Program-made: the position numbers and the translations under genes | Source: an uncultured Myxococcales bacterium | Lineage (GTDB): Bacteria; Myxococcota_A; Bradymonadia; UBA7976; UBA1532 | DNA: 37,877 bases | NCBI GenBank assembly: GCA_903847385.1 | Contig: CAINDO010000540.1 | Span: forward strand, 1-37,877 | Reading direction: 5' to 3' | Notes under the pieces: generated by a model | What the model was told of the DNA's origin: nothing | Databases searched by the model: none | Seen by the model: only the letters and a program-made list of their open reading frames with translations | Part shown: positions 25,066 through 33,157 of the stretch, one piece after another | Layout: every line of letters starts with the position of its first letter | Position numbering within the stretch: position 1 is the first letter of the stretch

Positions 25066-26853
25066 ATGCGATTGAACCGACTTCTGGCCCTGCTGGTGAC
25101 CGCCACCGCCGCCCTCCTGGTGGCCTGTGACGGCGCCACGGATGTTGCACCTGCCACGTCGACCCCCGGCGGCGACGACCTCGCCGTGGGCACCGCCCAG
25201 GGCGACGAGGGCAAGAGCGGCTTCGGCGCCGTGGTGCCCTTCGGCCTGGCCTCGGGCAAGGCCGACGGCTACCTGAACACGCCGGGCCCGGCGGTCGGCG
25301 CCGGCGCCACGGACACCGAGGTGTGGAAGGTCACGGCCCAGTGGGCCGACACGACCACGCCCGCCGCGAAGAAGGCCGGCATCGCCTGGCCGGAGAACTC
25401 GGGCCTGAGCTGGGACGACAAGTACAGCCTGTGGATCGACGCCATGAAGCCCGCCGAGGGCTACAACGGCTACACGACCTACGAGTTCCTCACGCCCTAC
25501 GGCAAGACGCTGCCCGCCCCCGCCGTGGAGTGCGCCGAGACGGCCATCCTGCTGCGCGCCACCTTCGCGAGCTGGTACGGCCTGCCCTTCTTCCTGCAGG
25601 GCTCGGACGAACGCGGCAAGCGCGTGTACCTGGGCCACTTCGGCTTCCGCACCGCCGACGGCCGTTATGGGAATACACCGCTCTTCAAGACCAAGTACCG
25701 CGACCACAGTGACAAAGCCGACACCTGGAAGACCAGCGGCTGGCCCCAGGACGCCGCCCTGCGCGCGCGCCACCTCGGCGGCAGCCAGGACGACGAGCAG
25801 CCGGCCCTGAGCGAGACGGCCAGCGCCGGCACGTGGTTCGACGAGGCGTTCCTCAACAAGCGCGTCGGTCACTTCATGATCTTCGCGCTGAGCTACTTCG
25901 GCAGCGTGAACCTGGCCGACTCGGTCAACACGTTCAACCTGAAGCCCGCGGCGATGCAGCCCGGCGACTTCCTGATCGAGCGCTGGCAGCGCCAGGGCAT
26001 CGGCCACACGCTGGTGCTCAAACACGTGGGCAGCGTGCCGCCGGACGCCCTCGCCGCCGAGCTGATCAGCGGCTCGATGCCCCGCCGCCAGGCCAAGTGG
26101 GAGAACCCGGCCATGAGCCGCCACTACTTCCTGCTCCCCTACACGGGTGGCGTCGAGGAGAGCGACGAGCCCGGCGTGCCCTACGCCGCCCTGGGCGGCG
26201 GCCTGAAGCGCTGGCGCACGCCCGTGGTGGCCGAGGGCCGCTGGACCAACATCGTGCCCGTCACCGACCGCGCGGACTTCGTGGACGCCTCGGACTTCGC
26301 CGCCGTCGGCGCCCGCCACGAGACGCTGGAGACCCTGCTGCGCGACGTGCCCCCGGACGAGAAGCGCCAGGTGCTGCTCACCCAGATCAACGACGCCCGC
26401 ACGCACCTGCGCAGCCACCCCTCGAGCTGCTCCGCCCGCGAGCGCCGCGAGGAGGCCTTCGAGTCGCTGTACGATCTGGAGAGCGAGTCCTTCGGCCGCA
26501 CGCGCGCCGCCGTGGACACGGAGAACCGCAAGCTCGAGGACGACGTGTTCGGCATGCTCGACTACGAGAAGAGCAAGACCTGCTGCTGGAACAGCGCCAC
26601 GCCCGCGATGGCCGAGATCGTCCTGGCCTACGCCGACAAGGAGCAGAGCGAGGCCGCGGCCGCCGGCATGTGCGTGGCCCCCACGGTCTTCCGCTGGGAA
26701 GAGGCCGGTTACGGGCGTTGGGCGGACTTCGCCGCCACGCTCGGCCGTGGCGCCGAGTGGCCGGCCTGGAGCGAGGACGAGCCCTGCGCGCAGCGCGACG
26801 TGACCGCGGACACCGTCGCCGAGAGTGGCGCCACGCCGTTCTGCGACCGCTGA
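25066..26853 (+). CDS. Lipoprotein, possible papain/NlpC-fold cysteine hydrolase
   Basis: The product is 595 residues. The signal peptide ends at Cys21 (LLVAC), followed by an acidic/Gly linker and a FGLASGKADGYL segment. Residues 150-180 (VECAETAILLRATFASWYG) place Cys156 at the start of a helix. Residues 298-320 (QPGDFLIERWQ, then GIGHTLVLKHV) place His314 in a strand. This Cys-helix ... PGD ... strand-His order is that of NlpC/P60 and related papain-like enzymes. The C-terminal half (375-595) is mostly helical with paired cysteines. Peptidase or amidase activity is inference; the spacing between Cys and His (158 residues) is long. It has its own candidate -24/-12 promoter. Confidence 0.7.
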   Translation: MRLNRLLALLVTATAALLVACDGATDVAPATSTPGGDDLAVGTAQGDEGKSGFGAVVPFGLASGKADGYLNTPGPAVGAGATDTEVWKVTAQWADTTTPAAKKAGIAWPENSGLSWDDKYSLWIDAMKPAEGYNGYTTYEFLTPYGKTLPAPAVECAETAILLRATFASWYGLPFFLQGSDERGKRVYLGHFGFRTADGRYGNTPLFKTKYRDHSDKADTWKTSGWPQDAALRARHLGGSQDDEQPALSETASAGTWFDEAFLNKRVGHFMIFALSYFGSVNLADSVNTFNLKPAAMQPGDFLIERWQRQGIGHTLVLKHVGSVPPDALAAELISGSMPRRQAKWENPAMSRHYFLLPYTGGVEESDEPGVPYAALGGGLKRWRTPVVAEGRWTNIVPVTDRADFVDASDFAAVGARHETLETLLRDVPPDEKRQVLLTQINDARTHLRSHPSSCSARERREEAFESLYDLESESFGRTRAAVDTENRKLEDDVFGMLDYEKSKTCCWNSATPAMAEIVLAYADKEQSEAAAAGMCVAPTVFRWEEAGYGRWADFAATLGRGAEWPAWSEDEPCAQRDVTADTVAESGATPFCDR

Positions 26854-26908
26854 GCCAACCTTCACGCCGTTCAGGCCCGGCCGCGTTTCCTGTGATAGCG
26901 TCCTGTCC

Positions 26909-28789
26909 ATGGCGACACGGACACGAGGGTGGAAGGCCGCCGCTGCGCTCACCGTGAGCGGGTGGCTCTTGGGCTGTGGTGACACGGCCGGCTCGGCGAA
27001 AGTCGAGCTCGACGCAGCGATGCAGGCGCGGCGGGACGCCGCGCAAGCGTTGGCGGACGCCGAGCAAGCGTTGCCGGACGCCGAGCAAGCGTTGCCGGAC
27101 GCTGCGCAAGCATTGGCGGACGCCGAGCAAGCGTTGCCGGACGCTGCGAAGCCGCTCCCGGACGCCGCGCAAGCATTGCCGGACGCTGCGAAGCCGCTCC
27201 CGGACGCCGCGCAAGCATTGCCGGACGCTGCGAAGCCGCTCCCGGACGCCGCGCAAGCGTTGCCGGACGCCGCGCAAGCGCTCCCGGACGCCGCGCAAGC
27301 GCTCCCCGACGCCGCGCCGCCGCCCGTTCCCGACGCCGCGCCGCCGCCCGTTCCCGACGCCGCGCCCCCGCCCGTCCCCGATGCCGCGTTGCCGCTCCCC
27401 GACGCTACGCGGCTCGACGCCGGCTTCGACCCCCTGCCCGTGGCCATCGAGACCCCGCAGGATTGGGCGAACTTCGAGGCGACCATCTACGCGCCCTGGA
27501 CCGAGTTCTTCGCGGAGTGTTGCAGCGATCGCGAGCGGAACCAGAATCGGCCCACCGGCTTCGACGCCTTCGACGATCAGCCCGTGACGGGCGTCATGCT
27601 GGCGCCCTACTACACGATTCTCGTCCGCAACGGCGTGACGGGGTTCGTGCCCGCCGAGGCGCCCCGCTGCGCCGCTGCGCTCCGAGCGGCCTGGCCGCCG
27701 CCCGGCGCCTGCGGTGAGCGAGACTTCCTCGCGCAGCCCTTGTCGACCGCGCGCGCCTGGGACCTGCCCGAGTGCCAGCCGCTGTTTCCGCTGCAGGCGC
27801 CCAACGGGCGCACCTGCATGGGACTTCTCGGCTGCGTCGCGGACCAGGTCTGCGAGAACCGCTGCGTGCCGGCCGTCCCCGCGCCACAACAGGTCGGGGA
27901 TACGTGCAACACCGTCGACAATCACTGCCCCGCCGATCTCCGCTGCGACCCCCCGACGGATCTCTGCGAGCCGCTCTCCGACCGGGGCGGATACTGCGAC
28001 TTCGACGCGGACTGCCTGCCCGACCTGCGATGCAGCGTGCACGCGTGCACGCCGTTCGACCCGGCCGGCGCCTGCACCGACCGCTGCCCCGAGGGCCAAT
28101 CCTGCGCCTCGATGCTCTGTCAGGCCGAGCGCCCGCTGGGCGCCGCCTGCGACGCGGCGACGGAGCCCTTGTGCGACGAGACCTGCAAGTTCGGCCACTG
28201 CACGACGTTCTGTGATGGCACCGGCACGCTCCGTGGCGCCTGCGCCGCGGCGCCGGACTTCTTCGCCGAGGCGGCCTTCGATGGCTTCTCGAGCTACGTC
28301 GTCCGGCCCGATCTGAACGCGCTCAACGTCGTCAGCCTCGGGGCGAATCACCCGCGCGACGTCGCGCTCGTCTACAGGCTCGTGCTGCCGCGCACCGGCG
28401 CTTACCAGGCCAGCTTCCGCGACCGGCAGGGCGCCGTGGTCGGCGTCGTCGGAAGCGCCCGCCGCGACTGTGAAGACATCGCCTCGGCCATCCGGTTTGC
28501 CGGACCGATCCGCGGCTCCGCCGGCGATGTGTTCGCTTACGTCGTCGACGCGCGCGCCGCCGTCGCATTGCTCGGGGAGATTCGCTTCGACTTCTCGGCG
28601 ACCTCGCCCCTCGGCGCGGCCTGTGTCGACAATGGCGCCTGCGATCCGGGCCTGTATTGCGCGGGCGGCCGATGTGTCGAGGCCGGCGGCATCGGCCAGG
28701 ACTGCCAGAGCGACGACGCCTGTGCGCCCGGCCTCGCCTGCGGCGTGAACGACCCGTTCCCACCGTACAGGTGCAGTCCGATTCCCTGA
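26909..28789 (+). CDS. Lipoprotein with long heptapeptide-repeat stalk and Cys-rich domain
   Basis: The product is 626 residues, starting at ATG 26909. The signal ends at Cys23 (WLLGC). Residues 35-170 are about 18 DAA/DAE-centred units, mostly QALPDAA, KPLPDAA and PPPVPDAA. Residues 175-300 are a non-repetitive region with few Cys. Residues 300-440 carry many short disulfide-type loops (CDFDADCLPDLRCSVHAC, CTDRCPEGQSC). Residues 450-575 look like a beta-sandwich. A second Cys-rich piece (CDPGLYCAGGRC, CAPGLACG) ends the protein. The loops resemble Dickkopf/EGF-like repeats common in myxobacterial surface proteins. A cell-surface binding or adhesion role is inferred. The gene end is convergent with the hybrid kinase. 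Confidence 0.75.
   Translation: MATRTRGWKAAAALTVSGWLLGCGDTAGSAKVELDAAMQARRDAAQALADAEQALPDAEQALPDAAQALADAEQALPDAAKPLPDAAQALPDAAKPLPDAAQALPDAAKPLPDAAQALPDAAQALPDAAQALPDAAPPPVPDAAPPPVPDAAPPPVPDAALPLPDATRLDAGFDPLPVAIETPQDWANFEATIYAPWTEFFAECCSDRERNQNRPTGFDAFDDQPVTGVMLAPYYTILVRNGVTGFVPAEAPRCAAALRAAWPPPGACGERDFLAQPLSTARAWDLPECQPLFPLQAPNGRTCMGLLGCVADQVCENRCVPAVPAPQQVGDTCNTVDNHCPADLRCDPPTDLCEPLSDRGGYCDFDADCLPDLRCSVHACTPFDPAGACTDRCPEGQSCASMLCQAERPLGAACDAATEPLCDETCKFGHCTTFCDGTGTLRGACAAAPDFFAEAAFDGFSSYVVRPDLNALNVVSLGANHPRDVALVYRLVLPRTGAYQASFRDRQGAVVGVVGSARRDCEDIASAIRFAGPIRGSAGDVFAYVVDARAAVALLGEIRFDFSATSPLGAACVDNGACDPGLYCAGGRCVEAGGIGQDCQSDDACAPGLACGVNDPFPPYRCSPIP
27011..27420 (+). repeat. Tandem 21/24-bp repeats with a 42-bp higher-order duplication
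   Basis: About 18 units starting GAC-GC encode DAAQALP, DAEQALP, DAAKPLP and DAAPPPVP. A 42-base pair of units (KPLP type plus QALP type) occurs three times in a row at 27140-27181, 27182-27223 and 27224-27265; the first two copies are identical and the third differs at one base. This nested structure indicates recent block duplication. It forms the stalk of the encoded lipoprotein. Confidence 0.88.
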
Positions 28790-28796
28790 ACGCGGG

Positions 28797-30752
28797 TCAG
28801 CGAGGCGTGCGCCGCGCGCCGGCCGCCGCCAACATCGCCTGCACGCGCCGGATGAGCACGGCCGAGGTGAAGGGCTTCGGCAGGAACTCGACGCCCGCCT
28901 CCACGACCCCGTGTTGAACGATGGCGTCCTGGGTGTAACCGGACATGAAGAGCACGGGCAGGCCCGGCCACAGGCCCGCCACCGCGTCGGCCACCTGCCG
29001 ACCGTCCATGCCGGGCATCACGACGTCCGTCAGCAGCAGGTCCAGCTGCTCGGCCTCCCGAGCCATTTCGACGGCGCGGGCCCCGTTCGACGCGTGGAGC
29101 ACGATGTACCCGGCCTGCTCCAGCATGCGCGCGACGACCTGACTCACGCTCGGCTCGTCCTCGACCAGCAGGATGTGGTGGCGGCCGCGCCCCCTCGGGG
29201 CCGGCACCGCGTGTGCCTCGGGCTCCAGGACGGCGGGCTCGGGTGTATCGACGTTCGGGAGCAGGATCTCGAAGACCGTGCCACCGCCCGCCGGACAGTC
29301 CACGCTGATCTGCCCACCGCTCTGGCGGATGATGCCGTAGACCGTGGCGAGGCCGAGGCCGGTGCCCTTGCCCGTCGGTTTGGTGGTGAAGAACGGCTCG
29401 AAGGCGTGGGCGCGCACCTCGGGGCTCATCCCCGGGCCGTCGTCGGCGACGATCAGGCGCACCTGGTCGCCGGTCGGGAGCCTCGGGACCACGCGCCCGG
29501 TCGAGATGTGCAGACGTCCGCCCCGCGGCATGGCGTCGCGGGCGTTCACCGCCAGGTTCACGATGACCTGGTGGAGCTGCGCCGGGTCGCAGCGCACGCG
29601 GCACGGGTGGCCGGCCAGCTCCACCCGCAGCGTGATGTCCTCACCCAGGAGTCGCGCCAGCAGGCGCTCGCTCTCCAGGACCTGCGTGTTCAGGTCCAGC
29701 ACGATGGGCGCGATGACCTGGCGCCGCGCGAAGGCGAGGAGCTGCCGCGTCAGGTCCCGCGCGCGGTTCGCCGCGCCGATGATCTCGTCGACGAACTCGC
29801 CGGGTGCGGGCGCCCGCGCCGCGACGGACTCCTGGAGCAGCTCGCCGCAGCCGAGGATCACGGTGAGCAGGTTGTTGAAGTCGTGGGCCACGCCGCCGGC
29901 CAGCCGCCCGATGCTCTCGAGCTTCTGGGACTCGGCCGAGCGCATCTCCAGGCGGCGCTGCTCGGTCACGTCCCGGGCGTTGACGATGATGCCCGCGATG
30001 GTGGGATCGGCGAGGTGGTTGCGGACGACGGCCTCGAGGGTTCTCCAGGTGCCGTCGCGATGGCGGACGCGATAGGTGAACCGCTGGGCGCTGCCGGGGG
30101 GCAGGCTCGGGTCCGGGGGCGGGATGCTCGCCACGTCGTCGGGGTGGATGAAGTCGAGGCCGAAGGTGCCGACGGCCTCGTCGGCGGTCCACCCGAGCGC
30201 CTCGGCGGCGCCGGGGCTCCAGAAGCGGATGATGAAGCCCGCGTCGACCACGTACAGGACGTCCGTGGCCTTGTCGATCAGCGCGCGGAAGCGCCGTTCG
30301 TTCGTGGCGAGGGCCGCCTGCGCCTGAAACTGCTCGGTGATGTCGGCCACGAGCACGGCGACGCGGGCGCCGCTCAGGGGCGCGAAGTGGGCCATGTAGT
30401 GGCCGAGATGAGGCAGGTCGTACTCGACGGTGCTGCGCTCGCCCAGGGTCCGGGCCCCCTCGACGGCGCCCTCGAACTGCTCGGCGAGCGGCGCGACGAA
30501 GATGTCCGCGATGGTCCGCCCCAGAAACGACTCCGGCGACGCCGCGAGGCGCATGCGCCCGGACCGATACCGGTCGAAGCGGCCCAGGGGGTCGATCACG
30601 AAGAGGGCGATGGGCACACCCTCGAGGAGGGTCCGGAGCTCCTCCTCGAGGTCATCCCGACTCGAGCTGGCCGAGGCCGCCACCCGGGAGAGCTCGGCGC
30701 GCAGGCGCTCGTTCTCTTCTCTCAGGTGCTCGACTTCGGACTTCACTGCCAC
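28797..30752 (-). CDS. Hybrid histidine kinase (coiled coil-PAS-PAS-HisKA-HATPase-REC), CckA-like
   Basis: This 651-residue protein starts at a GTG. It opens with a coiled coil (5-45), then PAS (45-140) and a second PAS (150-265). The HisKA domain has His290 in [16 protein letters not shown], and the HATPase has [17 protein letters not shown] and [14 protein letters not shown]. The C-terminal receiver has acceptor Asp576 ([12 protein letters not shown]), Ser604 and Lys626. No transmembrane helix is seen, so it is likely soluble. The HDFNN box and terminal receiver match the CckA-like hybrid group, which feeds a phosphotransferase in relay systems; no such partner is in the window. It lies 102 bases downstream of the HtrA-like gene on the same strand. 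Confidence 0.88.
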   Translation of the reverse strand: MAVKSEVEHLREENERLRAELSRVAASASSSRDDLEEELRTLLEGVPIALFVIDPLGRFDRYRSGRMRLAASPESFLGRTIADIFVAPLAEQFEGAVEGARTLGERSTVEYDLPHLGHYMAHFAPLSGARVAVLVADITEQFQAQAALATNERRFRALIDKATDVLYVVDAGFIIRFWSPGAAEALGWTADEAVGTFGLDFIHPDDVASIPPPDPSLPPGSAQRFTYRVRHRDGTWRTLEAVVRNHLADPTIAGIIVNARDVTEQRRLEMRSAESQKLESIGRLAGGVAHDFNNLLTVILGCGELLQESVAARAPAPGEFVDEIIGAANRARDLTRQLLAFARRQVIAPIVLDLNTQVLESERLLARLLGEDITLRVELAGHPCRVRCDPAQLHQVIVNLAVNARDAMPRGGRLHISTGRVVPRLPTGDQVRLIVADDGPGMSPEVRAHAFEPFFTTKPTGKGTGLGLATVYGIIRQSGGQISVDCPAGGGTVFEILLPNVDTPEPAVLEPEAHAVPAPRGRGRHHILLVEDEPSVSQVVARMLEQAGYIVLHASNGARAVEMAREAEQLDLLLTDVVMPGMDGRQVADAVAGLWPGLPVLFMSGYTQDAIVQHGVVEAGVEFLPKPFTSAVLIRRVQAMLAAAGARRTPR

Positions 30753-30766
30753 GGCGTTCGGCTCCA

Positions 30767-30781
30767 GGGTCCCGCGGACCC
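30767..30781. promoter_or_regulatory. Hairpin at the hybrid kinase ribosome binding region
   Basis: The arms GGGTCC and GGACCC with a three-base loop begin 15 bases upstream of the GTG start. In the minus-strand transcript this stem sits just before the weak ribosome binding site and could reduce translation. No ligand or protein partner can be named. Confidence 0.25.
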
Positions 30782-30807
30782 GGTCGATTCACCATCGGCA
30801 CGTTCAG

Positions 30808-30825
30808 GGCCGAATGCAATCGGCC
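30808..30825. promoter_or_regulatory. Inverted repeat GGCCGA-N6-TCGGCC upstream of the hybrid kinase
   Basis: Perfect six-base arms lie about 55 bases upstream of the kinase start in the 102-base gap behind the HtrA-like gene. It is placed well for an operator, or for a hairpin at the end of the HtrA-like transcript, which stops 30 bases upstream of it on the minus strand. Confidence 0.3.
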
Positions 30826-30854
30826 AATTGACGCAGGGCAGGTGTGGGACCGAA

Positions 30855-31829
30855 TCAGCCGCAGCGACCGCGTCGGCCGCCGCCGCCGCAGCGACCCTGA
30901 GGGATCTCGGGGCCGGGGCCGTCGCGTTCGCCGACCTCGACTTCGAAGGTCGTCACGGCCCCGGCGCGCAGCACGCGGGCCTCGACGCTGCGGCCGGCGG
31001 CGGCGTCCCGGGCGCCGACGAGGTCGCCGTGGCCCTGCACCCGGCGTCCGCCGAGCGCGAGCAGCACGTCACCCAGGAGCACGCCGGCGCGGGCGGCGGG
31101 CGCCTCGGGCTCCACGCTCACCACCACCAGCCCCACCCCCTGCCCCTCGGCCTCGGCCAGGGCGGCCGGCAGCGCCACGGGCTGCGTGCCCAGGCCCAGG
31201 TGTCCCCGGGGCATGTGGCCCCGCGCGGCCAGCAGGTCCGCCACGCGCTGCACGGTCTCGGTGGGCAGGGTGGTGCCGCCCCGCAGGAGCGCGTGGGTGT
31301 TCACGCCCAGCACGCGGCCCTCGGCGTCGACCAGCACACCGCCCGAGAAGCCCTCGGGCAGGCGGCCGTCGATGTCCAGGTACCGGGCGATGTCCGCGCC
31401 GTGCCCGGTCTGCCAGGGCCCGCCCACGGCGGAGACCATGCCCAGGGTGGCCCGCACGCGCCGCCCCGGGCGCCCCAGCGTGAGCACCAGGTGCCCCGCC
31501 TGCACGGCGTCGCTGGCGGCGAAGGGCGCCGCGGTCAGCGACCCGACCTCGGCCCGCAGCAGCGCCAGATCCGTGCGCGGATCCCAGCCGGCGAGGCGCG
31601 CCGGGCGCGCCGCCTCGTCGCCCGTGGCGATCGACACCGTGTCGTCCCCGGCCAGGATGTGCGCCGCCGTGAGGATCAGCGCCTCGCCGTCGGCCACCCG
31701 GTACACCACGCCGGTGGTGCGCCGTCGGCCCGTCTCCACCCGCACCAGCCACGACTCGGCCCCCGCCACGATCTGCGCCAGAAAGGTGTTCAGGGCGGCC
31801 AGGGGGTTCTTCGCGTTCGTCGTCTTCAT
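30855..31829 (-). CDS. HtrA/DegP-like trypsin-PDZ serine protease without signal peptide
   Basis: The product is 324 residues. The trypsin-like domain (about 25-195) shows a full triad: His57 (LTAAHILAG), Asp87 (TDLALLR) and Ser162 (EGFSGGVLVD, with Phe where GNSGG proteases have Asn). A PDZ domain follows (about 205-300), with the HLGLGTQPVALP lead-in and APAARAGVLLGDVLLALGG. There is no signal peptide or transmembrane anchor, unlike most HtrA proteases, so it may act in the cytosol or need another export route. The tail ends in a short CGGGGRRGRCG segment. GAGGAG lies upstream of the ATG. The promoter region holds three inverted repeats. It could be a quality-control protease; targets are unknown. 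Confidence 0.85.
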   Translation of the reverse strand: MKTTNAKNPLAALNTFLAQIVAGAESWLVRVETGRRRTTGVVYRVADGEALILTAAHILAGDDTVSIATGDEAARPARLAGWDPRTDLALLRAEVGSLTAAPFAASDAVQAGHLVLTLGRPGRRVRATLGMVSAVGGPWQTGHGADIARYLDIDGRLPEGFSGGVLVDAEGRVLGVNTHALLRGGTTLPTETVQRVADLLAARGHMPRGHLGLGTQPVALPAALAEAEGQGVGLVVVSVEPEAPAARAGVLLGDVLLALGGRRVQGHGDLVGARDAAAGRSVEARVLRAGAVTTFEVEVGERDGPGPEIPQGRCGGGGRRGRCG

Positions 31830-31859
31830 GTCTCTCGGTCTCCTCGTCTCTTCGGTGGT

Positions 31860-31880
31860 TTCAGGTCACGTCGACCTGAA
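31860..31880. promoter_or_regulatory. Inverted repeat TTCAGGTC-N5-GACCTGAA before the HtrA-like gene
   Basis: Perfect eight-base arms (31860-31867 and 31873-31880) lie about 30 bases upstream of the protease ATG on the minus strand. The core hexamer CAGGTC/GACCTG recurs in the palindrome at 31933-31954. This is a good operator candidate, near where a promoter or transcript start is expected. Confidence 0.5.
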
Positions 31881-31899
31881 CAGACCTTGGGATCCGGGA

Positions 31900-31918
31900 G
31901 ACCATGCGGCGACTGGTC
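31900..31918. promoter_or_regulatory. Inverted repeat GACCA-N9-TGGTC before the HtrA-like gene
   Basis: Five-base arms lie between the two stronger repeats. The arms share GACC/GGTC with them, so this may be a weaker binding site of the same regulator. On its own it could be chance. Confidence 0.3.
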
Positions 31919-31932
31919 GTTCGGGCGGGGGA

Positions 31933-31954
31933 GACCTGCCCGATCGGGCAGGTC
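31933..31954. promoter_or_regulatory. Perfect 22-bp palindrome between two minus-strand genes
   Basis: The halves GACCTGCCCGA and TCGGGCAGGTC are exact reverse complements with no spacer. The palindrome lies nine bases past the stop of the upstream lipoprotein gene and about 105 bases before the HtrA-like start. A zero-spacer palindrome makes a poor RNA hairpin loop and no T-tract follows. An operator is therefore favoured over a terminator, though a terminator-like role is possible. Confidence 0.5.
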
Positions 31955-31963
31955 GTGCCCCGG

Positions 31964-32992
31964 TCAGGGCAGAAACAGCGTGACGGCCCCCGGGCCGAAG
32001 GCCAGATCGCTGAACGGATCGTACTTGCGCAGGCGCGCCTCGCCGTTGCCGGCGAAGCTCGCGGGCATGGGAAATCCGGCGCCGTCGAGCGCGAGCGACA
32101 CGGGCGTCGAGCCGAGCTCGAAGCCCCACTGATTCGGCGTGTCGGCGAAGTTCACGCCCTCGAAGGTCACGCCGCCCAGGCCGTCGCTGCAGAAGCCGAG
32201 AAAGGCCTGTGAACCGGCCAGGTTGGGCGCGAACACACTCTGCAGGAAACCCGTGGGATCGCCGGCGAACGTGACCGTCGCGTCGTCGGCCGCCATGCGC
32301 ACGCAGCGGCCGAAGGCCATCGCGTTCGGCTCGATGAGCCCCGGGGTGAACGACACGCCGAAGGTCACCGGCACGCCGAGCAGGTGGGCGAAGGCCCCGG
32401 TGCTCAACACGTCGTTCACCACGGGCAGGTCCGTGGTCAGCGTGAAGCCGCCCGTGAGGCACGCCGCCCCGGCCCCGCAGAGCGCGCCGGCGGGCTCGAC
32501 CTCGATCAGGATGTCCAGCTCGCCCGGGGCGAAGGCCACCTCGCCCTCGCGGGTGCGGAAGCGGAAGATCGCCTGCGTGACCGCGTCGGAGGCGACCACG
32601 AGGCCCACCTGCGGGTTGGGCGACAACAGCAGCGCGGGCACGGTGGTCCACACGCCGTCGATGTTCTTCTCCAGGCGGTAGCGGCCCTGAAGCTCCACGT
32701 CGTAGACCCCGACGGGCACGGCGCGCGAGATGAGCAGGTCGTCCGGCTGGTCGACGATCTGCTCGGAGAACGCCGGGCCGGTGACGTCGAAGGTCGCGCC
32801 CACCAGGCGGTACTGGTCGCCGGAGGGCGTGGTGGTCGAGAGCGGGATCTCCAGCGTGCCGGTCTGGGCGACGGGGGTCTCCTGCTCATCGCCCGCGCCC
32901 ACGCCCACGTCGACGCGGGCATCACAGGCGGTGGTGGCGGTGCCGAAGAGAGCGAGCAGCGAGAGGGCGGCGAAGCGGGAACGAACGAGCAT
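31964..32992 (-). CDS. Lipoprotein of unknown function
   Basis: The product is 342 residues. The signal peptide ends at Cys23 (TTAC, a weak lipobox), and GGAG lies nine bases before the ATG. The mature part is predicted beta-rich throughout. The section from about 45 to 140 (EIPLSTTTPSGDQYRLVGATFDV, then PVGVYDVELQGRYRLEK) resembles a carboxypeptidase-regulatory or Ig-like beta-sandwich. Four cysteines may pair in the mature protein. I do not recognise a named family. It is divergent from the large propeller-like lipoprotein gene and lies upstream of the HtrA-like gene. Confidence 0.72.
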   Translation of the reverse strand: MLVRSRFAALSLLALFGTATTACDARVDVGVGAGDEQETPVAQTGTLEIPLSTTTPSGDQYRLVGATFDVTGPAFSEQIVDQPDDLLISRAVPVGVYDVELQGRYRLEKNIDGVWTTVPALLLSPNPQVGLVVASDAVTQAIFRFRTREGEVAFAPGELDILIEVEPAGALCGAGAACLTGGFTLTTDLPVVNDVLSTGAFAHLLGVPVTFGVSFTPGLIEPNAMAFGRCVRMAADDATVTFAGDPTGFLQSVFAPNLAGSQAFLGFCSDGLGGVTFEGVNFADTPNQWGFELGSTPVSLALDGAGFPMPASFAGNGEARLRKYDPFSDLAFGPGAVTLFLP

Positions 32993-33121
32993 GACGTTTC
33001 TCCAAAGGGTTGCCCTGCTTCGGCGACGCTCGAGGCGTCTTCACGACGGCGGCCTGGTGAAATTCGTTCCCAACACCGCGCTGGCAGCGGATTCCTTCGA
33101 GTGATATGGCTGACCGCGGCG

Positions 33122-33137
33122 GCCTGTTTCGGCAGGC
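33122..33137. promoter_or_regulatory. Inverted repeat GCCTG-N6-CAGGC before the propeller-like lipoprotein
   Basis: Five-base arms lie 20 to 35 bases upstream of the ATG, just before the AAGGAG ribosome binding site at 33145-33150. It may be an operator or a leader hairpin. No promoter boxes were recognised with confidence in the 165-base divergent gap. Confidence 0.25.
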
Positions 33138-33157
33138 AGTGTCGAAGGAGTAGAGAG

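Noticed and set aside
22042..27420. The tandem repeats as CRISPR-like or transposon-derived arrays
   Set aside because: Units are 21 or 24 bases, contiguous, lack unique spacers and keep the reading frame, so they are coding minisatellites.
27011..27420. Coiled coil formed by the QALPDAA heptads
   Set aside because: A proline in nearly every heptad is incompatible with a continuous alpha-helical coiled coil. Only the first few proline-free units could be helical.
33045..33070. GGAAC-N17-CGTC on the minus strand as an ECF-sigma promoter for the lipoprotein at 31964-32992
   Set aside because: Only the -35-like GGAAC is convincing and the -10 part is weak in GC-rich DNA. It is too uncertain to list as a promoter.
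32384..33157. N-terminal extension of the propeller-like lipoprotein
   Set aside because: It would overlap the divergent lipoprotein gene antisense. AAGGAG plus a signal peptide with FLAAC mark ATG 33158 as the start.
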